This document shows, piece by piece, positions 6,189-14,482 of a stretch of DNA of 24,628 nt. Under the pieces are notes generated by a model that was not told the DNA's origin, did no database searches, and was given only the letters and a program-made list of their open reading frames with translations. Made by a program: the position numbers and the translations under genes. Source of the stretch: an uncultured Slackia sp. (GTDB taxonomy: Bacteria > Actinomycetota > Coriobacteriia > Coriobacteriales > Eggerthellaceae); contig CALBLG010000145.1 in the NCBI GenBank assembly GCA_937895975.1, forward strand, positions 1 through 24,628, in the 5' to 3' direction. Positions within the stretch are counted from its first letter, which is position 1. The number at the start of each line of letters is the position of its first letter.

Positions 6189-6863
6189 TTAATTCTGCCA
6201 GAGATAGCCAGCGCCGCGCACGGTTTCGATATGCTGCGCCACTTCGGGGCCCAGCTTGGCGCGCAGGCGTCGCACGTGCACGTCCACCGTGCGGCTGCCG
6301 CCGTAGTAGTCGAAGCCCCACACCTGGGAAAGCAACACCTCGCGCGAATAGATGCGGCCGGGATGCGTAACCAAAAACGACAGCAGCGCGTATTCCATGA
6401 AGGTGAGGTCGACAGGCTCGCCGTTGACTTTCACCTGATACGTGGCGAGGTTCACCGTGAGCGCGCCAACATGGATGAAGTCGGCGTCGCTCGTCATTTC
6501 GCCCGGCCACAGAAGGCGGCGGCAGCGCAGCTTTATTTCATCATCGCTCGCGCCGCTGCACGCGAAATCGCTGGTGACGCGCACGGGCAACCGCACCGAT
6601 TTCATGCGCGAATCATCGAGCACCAGGAACAGCGACGACTCGCCGCCGCTGGCAAGTTCGGCCTCGATGGCCGAGATATCGCAGCCGCCATCGCTGTCGT
6701 CGATCACCAGCAGGTCGATGCCCAGCCCGTGGCCGGCCGAAAGCGCCTGGGCGGGCGGCACCTTCAACGCGCGGACTTCGGCGTCCATGGACGAAAACAA
6801 CGCGGACGCGCGCTCAAGCGTAATCGTGCGTCCGCACGAAACAAGAATGGTCTTGGAATGCAT
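6189..6863 (-). CDS. glnR: GlnR-family nitrogen transcriptional regulator (atypical OmpR-type)
   Basis: Probable global nitrogen regulator. The 224-residue product has a degenerate receiver-like domain (about 1-115) and a C-terminal winged helix (about 125-224). The winged helix contains GRIYSREVLLSQVWGFDYYG and the RTVDVHVRRLRAKLGPE recognition region, which closely resembles actinobacterial GlnR. The receiver lacks the N-terminal acidic pair (the strand reads ILVSCGR) although Asp55/Asp56 are present, so phosphorylation control is doubtful. Its ribosome binding site AAGGAGG overlaps the glnA stop codon 12 nt upstream, giving tight coupling to glnA. GlnR-type half-sites occur upstream of amtB, glnA and glnN. 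A generic OmpR regulator is the alternative, but the context favours GlnR. Confidence 0.85.
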   Translation of the reverse strand: MHSKTILVSCGRTITLERASALFSSMDAEVRALKVPPAQALSAGHGLGIDLLVIDDSDGGCDISAIEAELASGGESSLFLVLDDSRMKSVRLPVRVTSDFACSGASDDEIKLRCRRLLWPGEMTSDADFIHVGALTVNLATYQVKVNGEPVDLTFMEYALLSFLVTHPGRIYSREVLLSQVWGFDYYGGSRTVDVHVRRLRAKLGPEVAQHIETVRGAGYLWQN

Positions 6864-6875
6864 GGCGGAGCCTCC

Positions 6876-8207
6876 TTACAGCCTGGCCAGGTAGCGATCG
6901 ATTTCCCACGAGCTTACATGGGTGCGATACGCTTCCCATTCGGCGCGCTTGGCGGCAACCAGGTTGTCGCAGATATGATCGCCCAGAATTTCATGCATGA
7001 GCTCGGATTTCTCGAAGGCGTCGATCGCCTGCGAAAGGTCTTGCGGCAAAAGCTTCAGCCCCAAATCATCGAGCTCGGCACGTGAAATGTTGAAGAGGTT
7101 CTTCTCTACCGGGGCGCCGAGCGTAAGACCTTCCTCGATGCCTTTCAGCCCCGCGCCCAGCATGGCGGCATAGGCCAAATACGGGTTGGCGGCCGAATCG
7201 ACGCTTCGCACCTCGACGCGCGTCGAGGTGGGCTTGCCCGGCTTGTAGCGCGGCACGCGCACCATCGCCGAACGGTTGCGGTTGCCCCATGAGATGTGCA
7301 GCGGCGCATCGAAGCCCGGCACCAAGCGCTTGTAGGAATTCACGTACTGGTTCGTGACCAGCATATATTCGGGCGCATATTTCAAAAGGCCCGCGATATA
7401 GCTTTTCGCGACGGCCGACAAGCCCATGCCGTCGGGGTCGTTTTCGTCGGCGAACGCGTTGCCGTGCTCGTCGAACAGCGACTGATGCACGTGCATGGCG
7501 CTGCCCGGCTGGCCTTCGATGGGCTTCGGCATGAACGTGGCGTGCAGACCTTGGGCATGCGCGGTTTCCTTAATGACCAGGCGTGCGGTAACCACGGCGT
7601 CGGCGGCAGAAAGCGCATCGCAGAAGCGCAGGTCGATTTCTTGCTGCGAGGGCGCAGCTTCGTGATGGGAATATTCGACGGGAATACCCATCTTCTCCAA
7701 CGTGAGCACCGTTTCGCGGCGCAGGTCGGCGGCGTTGTCGAGCGGCGCCAAATCGAAATAGCCCCCCTTGTGGATGGGCTGGGGAGCCTCGTCGCTCTTG
7801 AAGCAGAAGTATTCAACCGCCGTGCCAATGTTCACCGAATAGCCCGCAGCGCCCGCGCGTTTGAGCGTTTCCATAAGAATGTGGCGCGAATCACCGGCCG
7901 CGGGAGCGCCGTCGGGAGTAAGCAGATCGCAGAACATGCGCGCCACGCCATCGTCGCTCGGGCGCCACGGCAGCACCTGAAACGTGGAAGGGTCGGGATG
8001 CACCAGCATGTCGGAATTCTGCAGGCTCGCCAAACCCTCGATGGACGAGCCGTCGAAACCGATGCCCTCTTCAAAGGCCGCCTCGATGTCGGACGGCGTG
8101 ATGGCGACGTTTTTCAAATTGCCGAAGATATCGGTGAACCACAATCGCAAGAAGCGAATGTTGCGCTCTTCAATCTGCTTGATGACATACTGCTTGGTAT
8201 CGATCAT
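6876..8207 (-). CDS. glnA: Glutamine synthetase type I, non-adenylylated form
   Basis: Cytosolic dodecameric enzyme joining ammonium to glutamate with ATP. The 443-residue product has the catalytic signatures FDGSSIEG (51-58), VEYFCF with E132, HHEAAPSQQE (181-190), GSAMHVHQS (235-243), NRSAMVRVP (311-319) and VEVRSVD (331-337). It lacks the roughly 25-residue insertion of GSI-beta enzymes. In the segment equivalent to the adenylylation site it reads EKNLFNIS, with F372 instead of Tyr397, so GlnE-type control is excluded. Length and layout fit the GSI-alpha class. AGGAGG precedes the ATG. It is the first gene of glnA-glnR, behind a long structured leader with GlnR-type half-sites. Confidence 0.95.
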   Translation of the reverse strand: MIDTKQYVIKQIEERNIRFLRLWFTDIFGNLKNVAITPSDIEAAFEEGIGFDGSSIEGLASLQNSDMLVHPDPSTFQVLPWRPSDDGVARMFCDLLTPDGAPAAGDSRHILMETLKRAGAAGYSVNIGTAVEYFCFKSDEAPQPIHKGGYFDLAPLDNAADLRRETVLTLEKMGIPVEYSHHEAAPSQQEIDLRFCDALSAADAVVTARLVIKETAHAQGLHATFMPKPIEGQPGSAMHVHQSLFDEHGNAFADENDPDGMGLSAVAKSYIAGLLKYAPEYMLVTNQYVNSYKRLVPGFDAPLHISWGNRNRSAMVRVPRYKPGKPTSTRVEVRSVDSAANPYLAYAAMLGAGLKGIEEGLTLGAPVEKNLFNISRAELDDLGLKLLPQDLSQAIDAFEKSELMHEILGDHICDNLVAAKRAEWEAYRTHVSSWEIDRYLARL

Positions 8208-8211
8208 GTTT

Positions 8212-8334
8212 CCTCCTGACGGTCAATTCTGACGGGCGCCTTGCCCTTCAGAACCCTCGCCCGCTCACACACAACCACAAGGTCGCTTAGCTCGCAGGAC
8301 TCGGAACCTTCAGAGCAATCTGCCTCGTCAGAAT
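8212..8334 (-). promoter_or_regulatory. Structured glnA leader with competing pairings at the ribosome binding site
   Basis: In the minus-strand transcript the upstream segment ATTCTGACG (8334-8326) can pair perfectly over 9 bp with CGTCAGAAT (8234-8226). Its CTGACG core can instead pair with CGTCAG at 8221-8216, which shares bases with the Shine-Dalgarno AGGAGG (8217-8212). The two partners are near-identical words 13 nt apart, so the pairings are mutually exclusive. One exposes and the other buries the ribosome binding site. The roughly 90 nt between contain further possible helices (GGGCG/CGCCC, AAGGT/ACCTT). It resembles a translational switch, but I recognise no known riboswitch class. 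Confidence 0.45.
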
Positions 8335-8345
8335 CGCCCTGTCTT

Positions 8346-8377
8346 GCCCATATTTGTGTGGCGAAGCAAATATGGGC
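8346..8377 (-). promoter_or_regulatory. Hairpin at the 5' end of the glnA leader
   Basis: GCCCATATTTG and CAAATATGGGC form a perfect 11-bp stem around a 10-nt loop. It begins within about 10 nt of the predicted transcription start. It may stabilise the transcript's 5' end or be part of the leader switch. Confidence 0.5.
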
Positions 8378-8391
8378 CGCAATTACCAGGA

Positions 8392-8400
8392 ATAATAGCA
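8392..8400 (-). promoter_or_regulatory. Extended -10 box of the glnA promoter
   Basis: TGCTATTAT on the minus strand is a TGn-TATTAT extended -10 element. The -35 position reads ACCTGC, with no match to consensus, and lies among the GlnR-type half-sites. The leader would be about 175 nt. Confidence 0.6.
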
Positions 8401-8409
8401 TCGCAGGCG

Positions 8410-8436
8410 TTTGCGCAGGTGTTAAAGGATTGTTAC
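8410..8436 (-). promoter_or_regulatory. GlnR-type half-sites upstream of glnA
   Basis: On the minus strand GTAAC-AATCCT-TTAAC-ACCTGC-GCAAA gives three half-sites spaced exactly 11 bp, ending 12 bp before the -10 box. The pattern matches the GlnR box layout, with the last half-site degenerate. The position over the -35 region suits activation. Confidence 0.55.
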
Positions 8437-8464
8437 GGGAAAACTAGCAACGCCTAGGTCAAAG

Positions 8465-8497
8465 CTGGGACACTTTCCCCTGAGGAAAGTGTCCCAG
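8465..8497. repeat. GGGACA palindrome, copy 1
   Basis: CTGGGACACTTTCC and GGAAAGTGTCCCAG form a perfect 14-bp stem with a 5-nt loop. It directly abuts the stop codon of the downstream diguanylate cyclase/phosphodiesterase gene. No T run follows on either strand, so it is not a standard intrinsic terminator. The same sequence recurs at 19057-19088, and related words are clustered at 16713-16797. Confidence 0.75.
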
Positions 8498-11224
8498 TTA
8501 CAGCAGTTTTTCGAAATCGGCGGCGGGCATGGGACGATGCAGCAGGAAGCCCTGCGCATAGCCTACGCCGAAACGCCGCAGGATGGAGCGCTGGCCTTCG
8601 GTCTCGAGCCCCTCGACGATAATGGGTAGGCCAAGCACGCGCGCCATGGATATCATCGACGCAACGATGCCGATGGCCTTCTCGTCGCCCTCGTCGACTG
8701 GCATGAAGCTGCGATCGAGCTTAATCACGTCGATGCTCGTATCCTTCAGCATGCCCAGCGAGCTTTCGCCGCTGCCGAAGTCGTCCATCAGAATGCGAAT
8801 GCCGCGCGCACGCAAATCGGCCACCAGGCTCGCTACCGCCGCCTGCTCTTTCACGTAGGCGGTTTCGGTAATTTCGACCTTCACGTATTTCGTAGGCACG
8901 TCAAATTCGGCAAGTAAGCCATCCAAATAGCCCGCCACATCGAACGACACCACGTCGACGCGCGACACGTTGATCGAAATAGGCACCACGCGCTCGCTGC
9001 GGTCGAGGCACGCGCGAATCCATTCGATAACCGAACGCCACACGAATTTGTCGAGCGTCACGATGAAGCCGCTGCGCTCGAGCGCGGGCACGAATTCGGC
9101 AGGCGAGACGAACGAGCCGTCCGGCTCGATCCAGCGGGCCAGCGCCTCGCCTCCCACAATTTCTCCCGTCTCGATGCTGCATTGCGGCTGCACGTAAAAC
9201 GTCACGCGGCGCTCGGAAAGCGCAAACTGGAAATCGGTGAGCAGGTGGCGTTCTTCCTCGTTGCGATGGTATTCGCCCGGCTGGAACATGGCGATGCGGT
9301 TCTTGAAATCGCGCTTGGCGCGCTTGTCGGCGAACATCGCCTTCGAAAGCTCATCGATGCCGACAGGCTCGTCTTTGTCCAGCGGATAGATGCCCACCGA
9401 CGGCAAAAAGCCGATGGAATCGTCGTGCGCCGCGACGACATCGCGCACTCGGGCATACATTTCCTGGATAATCGGCTTTTCAAACGGCGCCAACATGCTG
9501 AAATCGTCTTGGCCCCAGTACCCGCTGATGGCGATCTGCTCGTTTTCGATGTCCTTCAAGGCGCTGCCGACCTCGGCGAGCAAAGCGTCGCCCTTGTCGC
9601 GCCCGTTCCATTCGTTGTAAATGGCCAAATGCCCTAAGTCGATGGCCATAACGCACCACTTCTTGCCGCGGCGCAGTCTGCGGAATTCGGCCGCCTTGCG
9701 CAAGAATTCCGACCCGCGATACAAGCCGGTGAGCCCATCGATGCGTTCACCGCCGGCCTCTGCGACGTTGCGAATTCGGCGCACGGGGCGCAGGCGCCGG
9801 AACAGCTCGTGCACGATGGTCGCCGGCTGCACCGTGACGCACTGGTAATGCACCTGGGCGGAATGCACGTCGCACCCTTGAAACGCGGCATCGCCCTCCA
9901 TGCGCTGCTTCAGGTCTTTTACCAGGCTTTTGGCGAAGGCGTCGAACGCGACCTTGTCCATATTGTCGGCGACGACGGCGAACTGCATGCCTCGGGCGCG
10001 AAACGCCTTGGCCCTGCCGCGCGTGAACGACAAGATATTGCCGGCCAACGTCGCCAGCACGCGGTCGCCCGCCTCATAGCCGTCGGCCCCGTTGACCTGC
10101 GACACGCCTTCGACGCGCAGCCCCACAATGCCGACTTCGCCGCCCGAGCGCTTCGATTCGCTCAATGCCATAAGCAGCGACTTGTTCGTGCCCAGACCCG
10201 TGGCGGCGTCGGTCGTCTCGGCCACGCCACGGTTCACGATTTCGCCCACGACCAGCGGCGGCTCGCCCGGCAAACCATCGATTCGATACGCGCGGCTGTC
10301 GCAGATGGCGTACACCCCGCGCGAATCTTGCACGCGGTATTGCAGCGCATGGAAGCGAGAGCCGCCATCGTAGAGACCCGCCGTGCTTTCACGGAACGCC
10401 ACGCGGTCGTCTGGGTGCACGAGCCGGGTCCATTTCTCCAACGCATCGCTCATGTGCTCGGACGGCAGCCCGAAATCACGCATTGCCGAACCCGACCAAT
10501 GCGACTGGCCCGTTTCCACGTTGCACACGAACAGGTAACGGCCCTCGTTCAACATAGAAAGCGCCTCGAACACGCGCTCGCCCAGCGGCGTTCCCTCTTT
10601 CAGGCCCAACGCCCCCTGTATGGCGCGACCACGCGGCGTTGCGTCATTGGCAAGCTTGTGGGCATACATGCGCTTGTCGGCTTCGCTCATCATTTGGCGG
10701 CTCGTGTCGCCCAACGCGGGGTCGGCGTGCGACACGCCGTAGCTGTAGGAATACGTCATTCCCTCGAGCATCGAAGAGCTGTTCACCAGCAAATCGCGGC
10801 ACACCTCGAGCCGCGCGGCCAGCTCGCCTTCGGTCGCGTGCTCGGAAAGCAGCACGAATTCATCGCCGCCAATGCGATACAGGCCCTCGCCCGGCTCGCA
10901 ATTCAGCTTCAGCAGAAGCGACGCCTGCAGAATATAGCGGTCGCCCTCTTCGTGGCCGAAGTGGTCGTTGCAGAATTTGAGGTTGTCGATGTCGACGAAC
11001 GCCATGGTGACGGGCGCATTGCGCTGCCACACGTCATCGATGGCTCGGTTGAAGCTCTCACGATTCCCAAGCCCCGTAAGGGCATCGGTGTACGCCTTGC
11101 GCTCGAGCTTCTCTTGCTCGGTGCGCATGCGCGCGAGCGCGGCGGCAAGAGCTTCGGCATCGGGCGATTCGAGCAAATCGTCAATATGCGCGAGCAACGC
11201 TTCATCTTCAGTTAGGCGGGCCAT
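8498..11224 (-). CDS. GGDEF-PAS-GGDEF*-GGDEF*-EAL cyclic-di-GMP enzyme (second of tandem pair)
   Basis: Predicted bifunctional or switchable cyclic-di-GMP enzyme of 908 residues with no membrane segment. Domain order: an intact GGDEF domain (about 40-165, GGDEF at 119-123, no RxxD inhibitory site); a PAS-like region (about 205-330, with GRYLFVCN and VHPDD); a degenerate GGDEF (RGMQF in the signature position); another degenerate GGDEF (YWGQDDF); and a C-terminal EAL domain. The EAL domain has the catalytic set E693, N752, E784, D814/D815, K835, E871 and Q891, so phosphodiesterase activity is likely. I chose the ATG at 11224 for its AAGGA site; the open frame extends upstream, but only across the preceding gene. 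It starts 43 nt after its paralogue, so the two are probably cotranscribed. Confidence 0.88.
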   Translation of the reverse strand: MARLTEDEALLAHIDDLLESPDAEALAAALARMRTEQEKLERKAYTDALTGLGNRESFNRAIDDVWQRNAPVTMAFVDIDNLKFCNDHFGHEEGDRYILQASLLLKLNCEPGEGLYRIGGDEFVLLSEHATEGELAARLEVCRDLLVNSSSMLEGMTYSYSYGVSHADPALGDTSRQMMSEADKRMYAHKLANDATPRGRAIQGALGLKEGTPLGERVFEALSMLNEGRYLFVCNVETGQSHWSGSAMRDFGLPSEHMSDALEKWTRLVHPDDRVAFRESTAGLYDGGSRFHALQYRVQDSRGVYAICDSRAYRIDGLPGEPPLVVGEIVNRGVAETTDAATGLGTNKSLLMALSESKRSGGEVGIVGLRVEGVSQVNGADGYEAGDRVLATLAGNILSFTRGRAKAFRARGMQFAVVADNMDKVAFDAFAKSLVKDLKQRMEGDAAFQGCDVHSAQVHYQCVTVQPATIVHELFRRLRPVRRIRNVAEAGGERIDGLTGLYRGSEFLRKAAEFRRLRRGKKWCVMAIDLGHLAIYNEWNGRDKGDALLAEVGSALKDIENEQIAISGYWGQDDFSMLAPFEKPIIQEMYARVRDVVAAHDDSIGFLPSVGIYPLDKDEPVGIDELSKAMFADKRAKRDFKNRIAMFQPGEYHRNEEERHLLTDFQFALSERRVTFYVQPQCSIETGEIVGGEALARWIEPDGSFVSPAEFVPALERSGFIVTLDKFVWRSVIEWIRACLDRSERVVPISINVSRVDVVSFDVAGYLDGLLAEFDVPTKYVKVEITETAYVKEQAAVASLVADLRARGIRILMDDFGSGESSLGMLKDTSIDVIKLDRSFMPVDEGDEKAIGIVASMISMARVLGLPIIVEGLETEGQRSILRRFGVGYAQGFLLHRPMPAADFEKLL

Positions 11225-11267
11225 GCAATATCCTTCGTCGAATCTGCCATGCCTTGCAGTGTACGCC

Positions 11268-14200
11268 TTATTCCTCGCTTTGGCGCTGACCTGCCGCAGA
11301 ATCGGCCCGTTCCAAGGCAGACGGTCGCAAAATGCCCCGGGTGTCAATTTTCGACGCATTGCCGAGGATGTCCTCGAAATCGGCTGTAACCATAGGCCTG
11401 TAGTAGTAGAAGCCCTGCACGTAACGGCACCCCAGACCTTTGAGGAACTCGACCTGCCGCTCGGTTTCAACCCCCTCGACGACAATCGGCAAGTCGATGG
11501 AGTGGACCAAATCGACGACCGACTCGACGATATTGCCGCCAATCGCGTTTTTTGCATTTCCTGGCCTCATAAAGTTGCCATCGAGCTTCACCACGTCGAC
11601 GACAATGTTCTTCAGCATGGAAAGCGACGACTGGCCACTGCCGAAATCGTCCATGAATACCGTGAAGCCCAACGCTTTCAAGCGGTTCGTAAGCCTTTGC
11701 ACAATTTCGTCGTCGCCCGCATAGGCGCTTTCGGTAATCTCGACCTTCACCAAATGGGAGGGAACGCGATAGCGATCGACAAGCCTATCGAGGCATTCGG
11801 CCACATCGAACGAGATGATGTCGATTTGCGACACGTTGATGGACACGGGCACGACGTTCATGCCGCGCTCGAGACACGAAGCGATCCATGCGAAAACTTG
11901 GTCCCAGATATGGCGATCGAGCAGTGCCACGAAGCCCGAGCGTTCAAGCAGCGGCACGAATACGGCAGGCGACAAGTACGACCCATCGGCGCGGCGCCAA
12001 CGCGCAAGTGCCTCGACGCCGACGATTCGGCCGGTCACGATGTCGCATTGCGGCTGCACCTGGAAGAACACCCTTCGAGATGACAGCGCATGTTGGAATT
12101 CCGCAAGCAAAAGATGGTCTTCCTCGCTTTGGCGGTAGTCTTGCGGCTTGAAATATCTCACGCGCTCCTTGAAACTGGAACGCGCCTGATCAAGCGTGAA
12201 CTTAGCCTTGTCGTAATCGGCGATTCCCACATCGGCGCCGTACTCGAGCGGACATACGCCCACAGCCGGCAAAAAGCCAATGGAATCGTCGTGCGACGCA
12301 ACAATTTCCTCAATACGGTCGTACAGCGAGTCGACGGCGTCGGCGCTGTTGGGGATGAACGCCGTGAAGTCGTCTTGCCCCCAATAGCCCGCACAGCCAC
12401 CAATTCTGGCGCAGGCGGAACCCAACGCTCTTCCGACCTCGGCCAGAAGAGCGTCGCCCTTCGCACGGCCGTACCATTCATTGAAAATGCGCATTTGGCC
12501 CAAGTCGATGCACGCGATGCAATACCGCCTCATCGGATCGCTGTGAGAGCGTTCGGTGGCCTGGCGCAAAAACTCACTCGCCCGCGGCAAACCGGTAAGG
12601 CTGTCCGTAGTGTTCGCGCATGTCACGCTGTTTTCCGCGAGACACATGAACGAGCGATGTTCCGGCCGCGCCTCGGCAATGGCACGCACTCGAGCATCAA
12701 CGAGCCTATTGATTTGCGAGAGAATCGAAAGGGGCTGAGCGCTCACGCTGTCACAGCGCAGCGTAGCCAACGCCACCGGCAAGGCGATGCCAAGACCCTG
12801 CACGTGCACAGGCGCGGCAAGCGCTTCCCGAAAGGCGCCGGCAAGACGTTCGACGGAGCCCTCGTCGCAGTCGTCGAGCATCGCGACGAACTGCAGCCCG
12901 TATGAACGGTACAGCTTGCCGCCCTCGCCCATTCTGGAAAGCATGCGATCGGCCAGCTGCATAAGCGCGCCATTGCCCGCCTCGTAGCCGTGCGTCGAAT
13001 TGATTTCGGCAATGCCGCCCACGCGCACGGCTACGAAACTTGCGCACGCATGAGCCACTCGGCGCTCATCGATAGCCTGGGCAAGCGCTCGCACGTCGTC
13101 GAGGCCAGTCGCGGGATCGGTGCCGTCGGACACGTTGCGGTTTATGATGGTGCCCACGAAAAGCGCCGGCGCATCATCGGCAGCGTCGATCCGAACGCCC
13201 GTGCACGTAACCATGACGTAACGCCCGCTCGCGTCTTTTGCGCGGTAGCTCATGGCATGGCGATGCTTAGTGCCGGCGAACACCTCGCCTATCTCGGCCC
13301 TCCAGGCGTCGCGGTCTTCGGGATGCACGTGGGCCGCCCACACTTCGCCCATATGGCGCATCGCCTCGGCGGGAAGTCCGAAATCGCGCACAGCGTTGCG
13401 CGACCATCGAGACATGTCGGAATCGATGTCGCAGATGAACAGATAGCGCCCTTCGGCCGTTTCCGCCATGGCCTGAAAGATTTTGTCTTGTATCCCCTGG
13501 TGGTCGTCGATGGGAGGCAGGGGCGACGTATGGCGCACGTTCGACGCGTGCAGCAGCTTATAGCTATACATGCGCTTGTCAGCATCAACCATGAGTTGCG
13601 TTCGCGTATCGCCCGATTTCGGATCGGCGTACGCGCAGCCGAAGCTGAATGAATAGGAAAACACCTCGTCGACCGCATGGTTGTCCTGCAACGAATCGCG
13701 GCATGCCTCGAGCCGCTCACCTAGTTCCTCTTCGCTCGCATCGATCGAGAGCAGCACGAACTCATCGCCGCCCAAGCGATACAAACTTTCGCTCGCCTTC
13801 TTATGCAGACGAAGATGGTCGGCGACTTCGAGAATATAGCGGTTACCTTCGAAATGCCCGAAATTATCATTGCAGTATTTCAGGCCATCGATATCGATGA
13901 ACGCCATGACATGGGGGCATTCCAGCTCCCACAGGCGATCCATGTCCCTGTTGAACGCCGCACGGTTGCCAAGCTCGGTAAGGGCGTCGGAATATGCGCT
14001 TCGCTCAAGGTTGCGACGCTGCTCGCGCAAAATATCCAGGGCGTTTCCCATGCGCGTCAGAAACTCGTTTTTTCCCTCGACGGAAATGTTATCGAAATCG
14101 CCGGCCACGGCATCATTCGCCATGGCATAGAGAGCCGCGAGGTTCGATCGGATGTCGCCAAACGATTCGGTAAGCGGGTTGTCGCTTATTGCATCGTGCA

Positions 14201-14441
14201 CCGTCGATGGCCTGCCTTTGGCGAGGTCACGAGCCTGGGCGCGTTCATCATCCATCAAATCGCCCAGCCATTCGGCGTTTTTCACCACCCTGCGCATGTC
14301 GGCCGGAGCGCCGTCGACGCAAGGCTTGTGCGCGGTCGAACCATGGGCAAGCTCATCGAGATATGTCGAGAGCTCGCGCGCAACACGCGCGTACTCGTAC
14401 GACGCCGCGTCTGGCGTATCGCTTTCAGGAAGCTTATCCAT
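11268..14441 (-). CDS. GGDEF-PAS-GGDEF*-GGDEF*-EAL cyclic-di-GMP enzyme (first of tandem pair)
   Basis: Paralogue of the next gene downstream, 1057 residues and soluble. An extra N-terminal region of about 145 residues is predicted to be helical and is absent from the other copy. An intact GGDEF follows (224-228 in YRLGGDEFVL). Then come a PAS-like region (GRYLFICDIDSD, VHPEDR), two degenerate GGDEF folds (one carrying SYGLQF, the other YWGQDDF) and an EAL domain. The EAL domain has E810, N869, E892, D931/D932, K952, E989 and Q1009 all in place. A tail of about 30 residues follows. The ribosome binding site AAGGA precedes the ATG. It lies 41 nt after gatD with no visible terminator, so it may be read through from murT-gatD. 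Cellular output is unknown. Confidence 0.88.
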   Translation of the reverse strand: MDKLPESDTPDAASYEYARVARELSTYLDELAHGSTAHKPCVDGAPADMRRVVKNAEWLGDLMDDERAQARDLAKGRPSTVHDAISDNPLTESFGDIRSNLAALYAMANDAVAGDFDNISVEGKNEFLTRMGNALDILREQRRNLERSAYSDALTELGNRAAFNRDMDRLWELECPHVMAFIDIDGLKYCNDNFGHFEGNRYILEVADHLRLHKKASESLYRLGGDEFVLLSIDASEEELGERLEACRDSLQDNHAVDEVFSYSFSFGCAYADPKSGDTRTQLMVDADKRMYSYKLLHASNVRHTSPLPPIDDHQGIQDKIFQAMAETAEGRYLFICDIDSDMSRWSRNAVRDFGLPAEAMRHMGEVWAAHVHPEDRDAWRAEIGEVFAGTKHRHAMSYRAKDASGRYVMVTCTGVRIDAADDAPALFVGTIINRNVSDGTDPATGLDDVRALAQAIDERRVAHACASFVAVRVGGIAEINSTHGYEAGNGALMQLADRMLSRMGEGGKLYRSYGLQFVAMLDDCDEGSVERLAGAFREALAAPVHVQGLGIALPVALATLRCDSVSAQPLSILSQINRLVDARVRAIAEARPEHRSFMCLAENSVTCANTTDSLTGLPRASEFLRQATERSHSDPMRRYCIACIDLGQMRIFNEWYGRAKGDALLAEVGRALGSACARIGGCAGYWGQDDFTAFIPNSADAVDSLYDRIEEIVASHDDSIGFLPAVGVCPLEYGADVGIADYDKAKFTLDQARSSFKERVRYFKPQDYRQSEEDHLLLAEFQHALSSRRVFFQVQPQCDIVTGRIVGVEALARWRRADGSYLSPAVFVPLLERSGFVALLDRHIWDQVFAWIASCLERGMNVVPVSINVSQIDIISFDVAECLDRLVDRYRVPSHLVKVEITESAYAGDDEIVQRLTNRLKALGFTVFMDDFGSGQSSLSMLKNIVVDVVKLDGNFMRPGNAKNAIGGNIVESVVDLVHSIDLPIVVEGVETERQVEFLKGLGCRYVQGFYYYRPMVTADFEDILGNASKIDTRGILRPSALERADSAAGQRQSEE

Positions 14442-14482
14442 GGGATATTCCTTCTAAATTGCGAAAATCGTGAATTTTTATT

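Noticed and set aside
8465..8497. An intrinsic terminator call for the GGGACA palindrome
   Set aside because: The stem is strong, but neither strand has the T run required for intrinsic termination; it was recorded as a repeat instead.
11225..11557. A 5' extension of the second cyclic-di-GMP gene upstream of 11224
   Set aside because: The extended reading overlaps the end of the preceding gene in another frame, is Ser/Arg-rich without homology, and lacks a ribosome binding site, whereas the ATG at 11224 has one.
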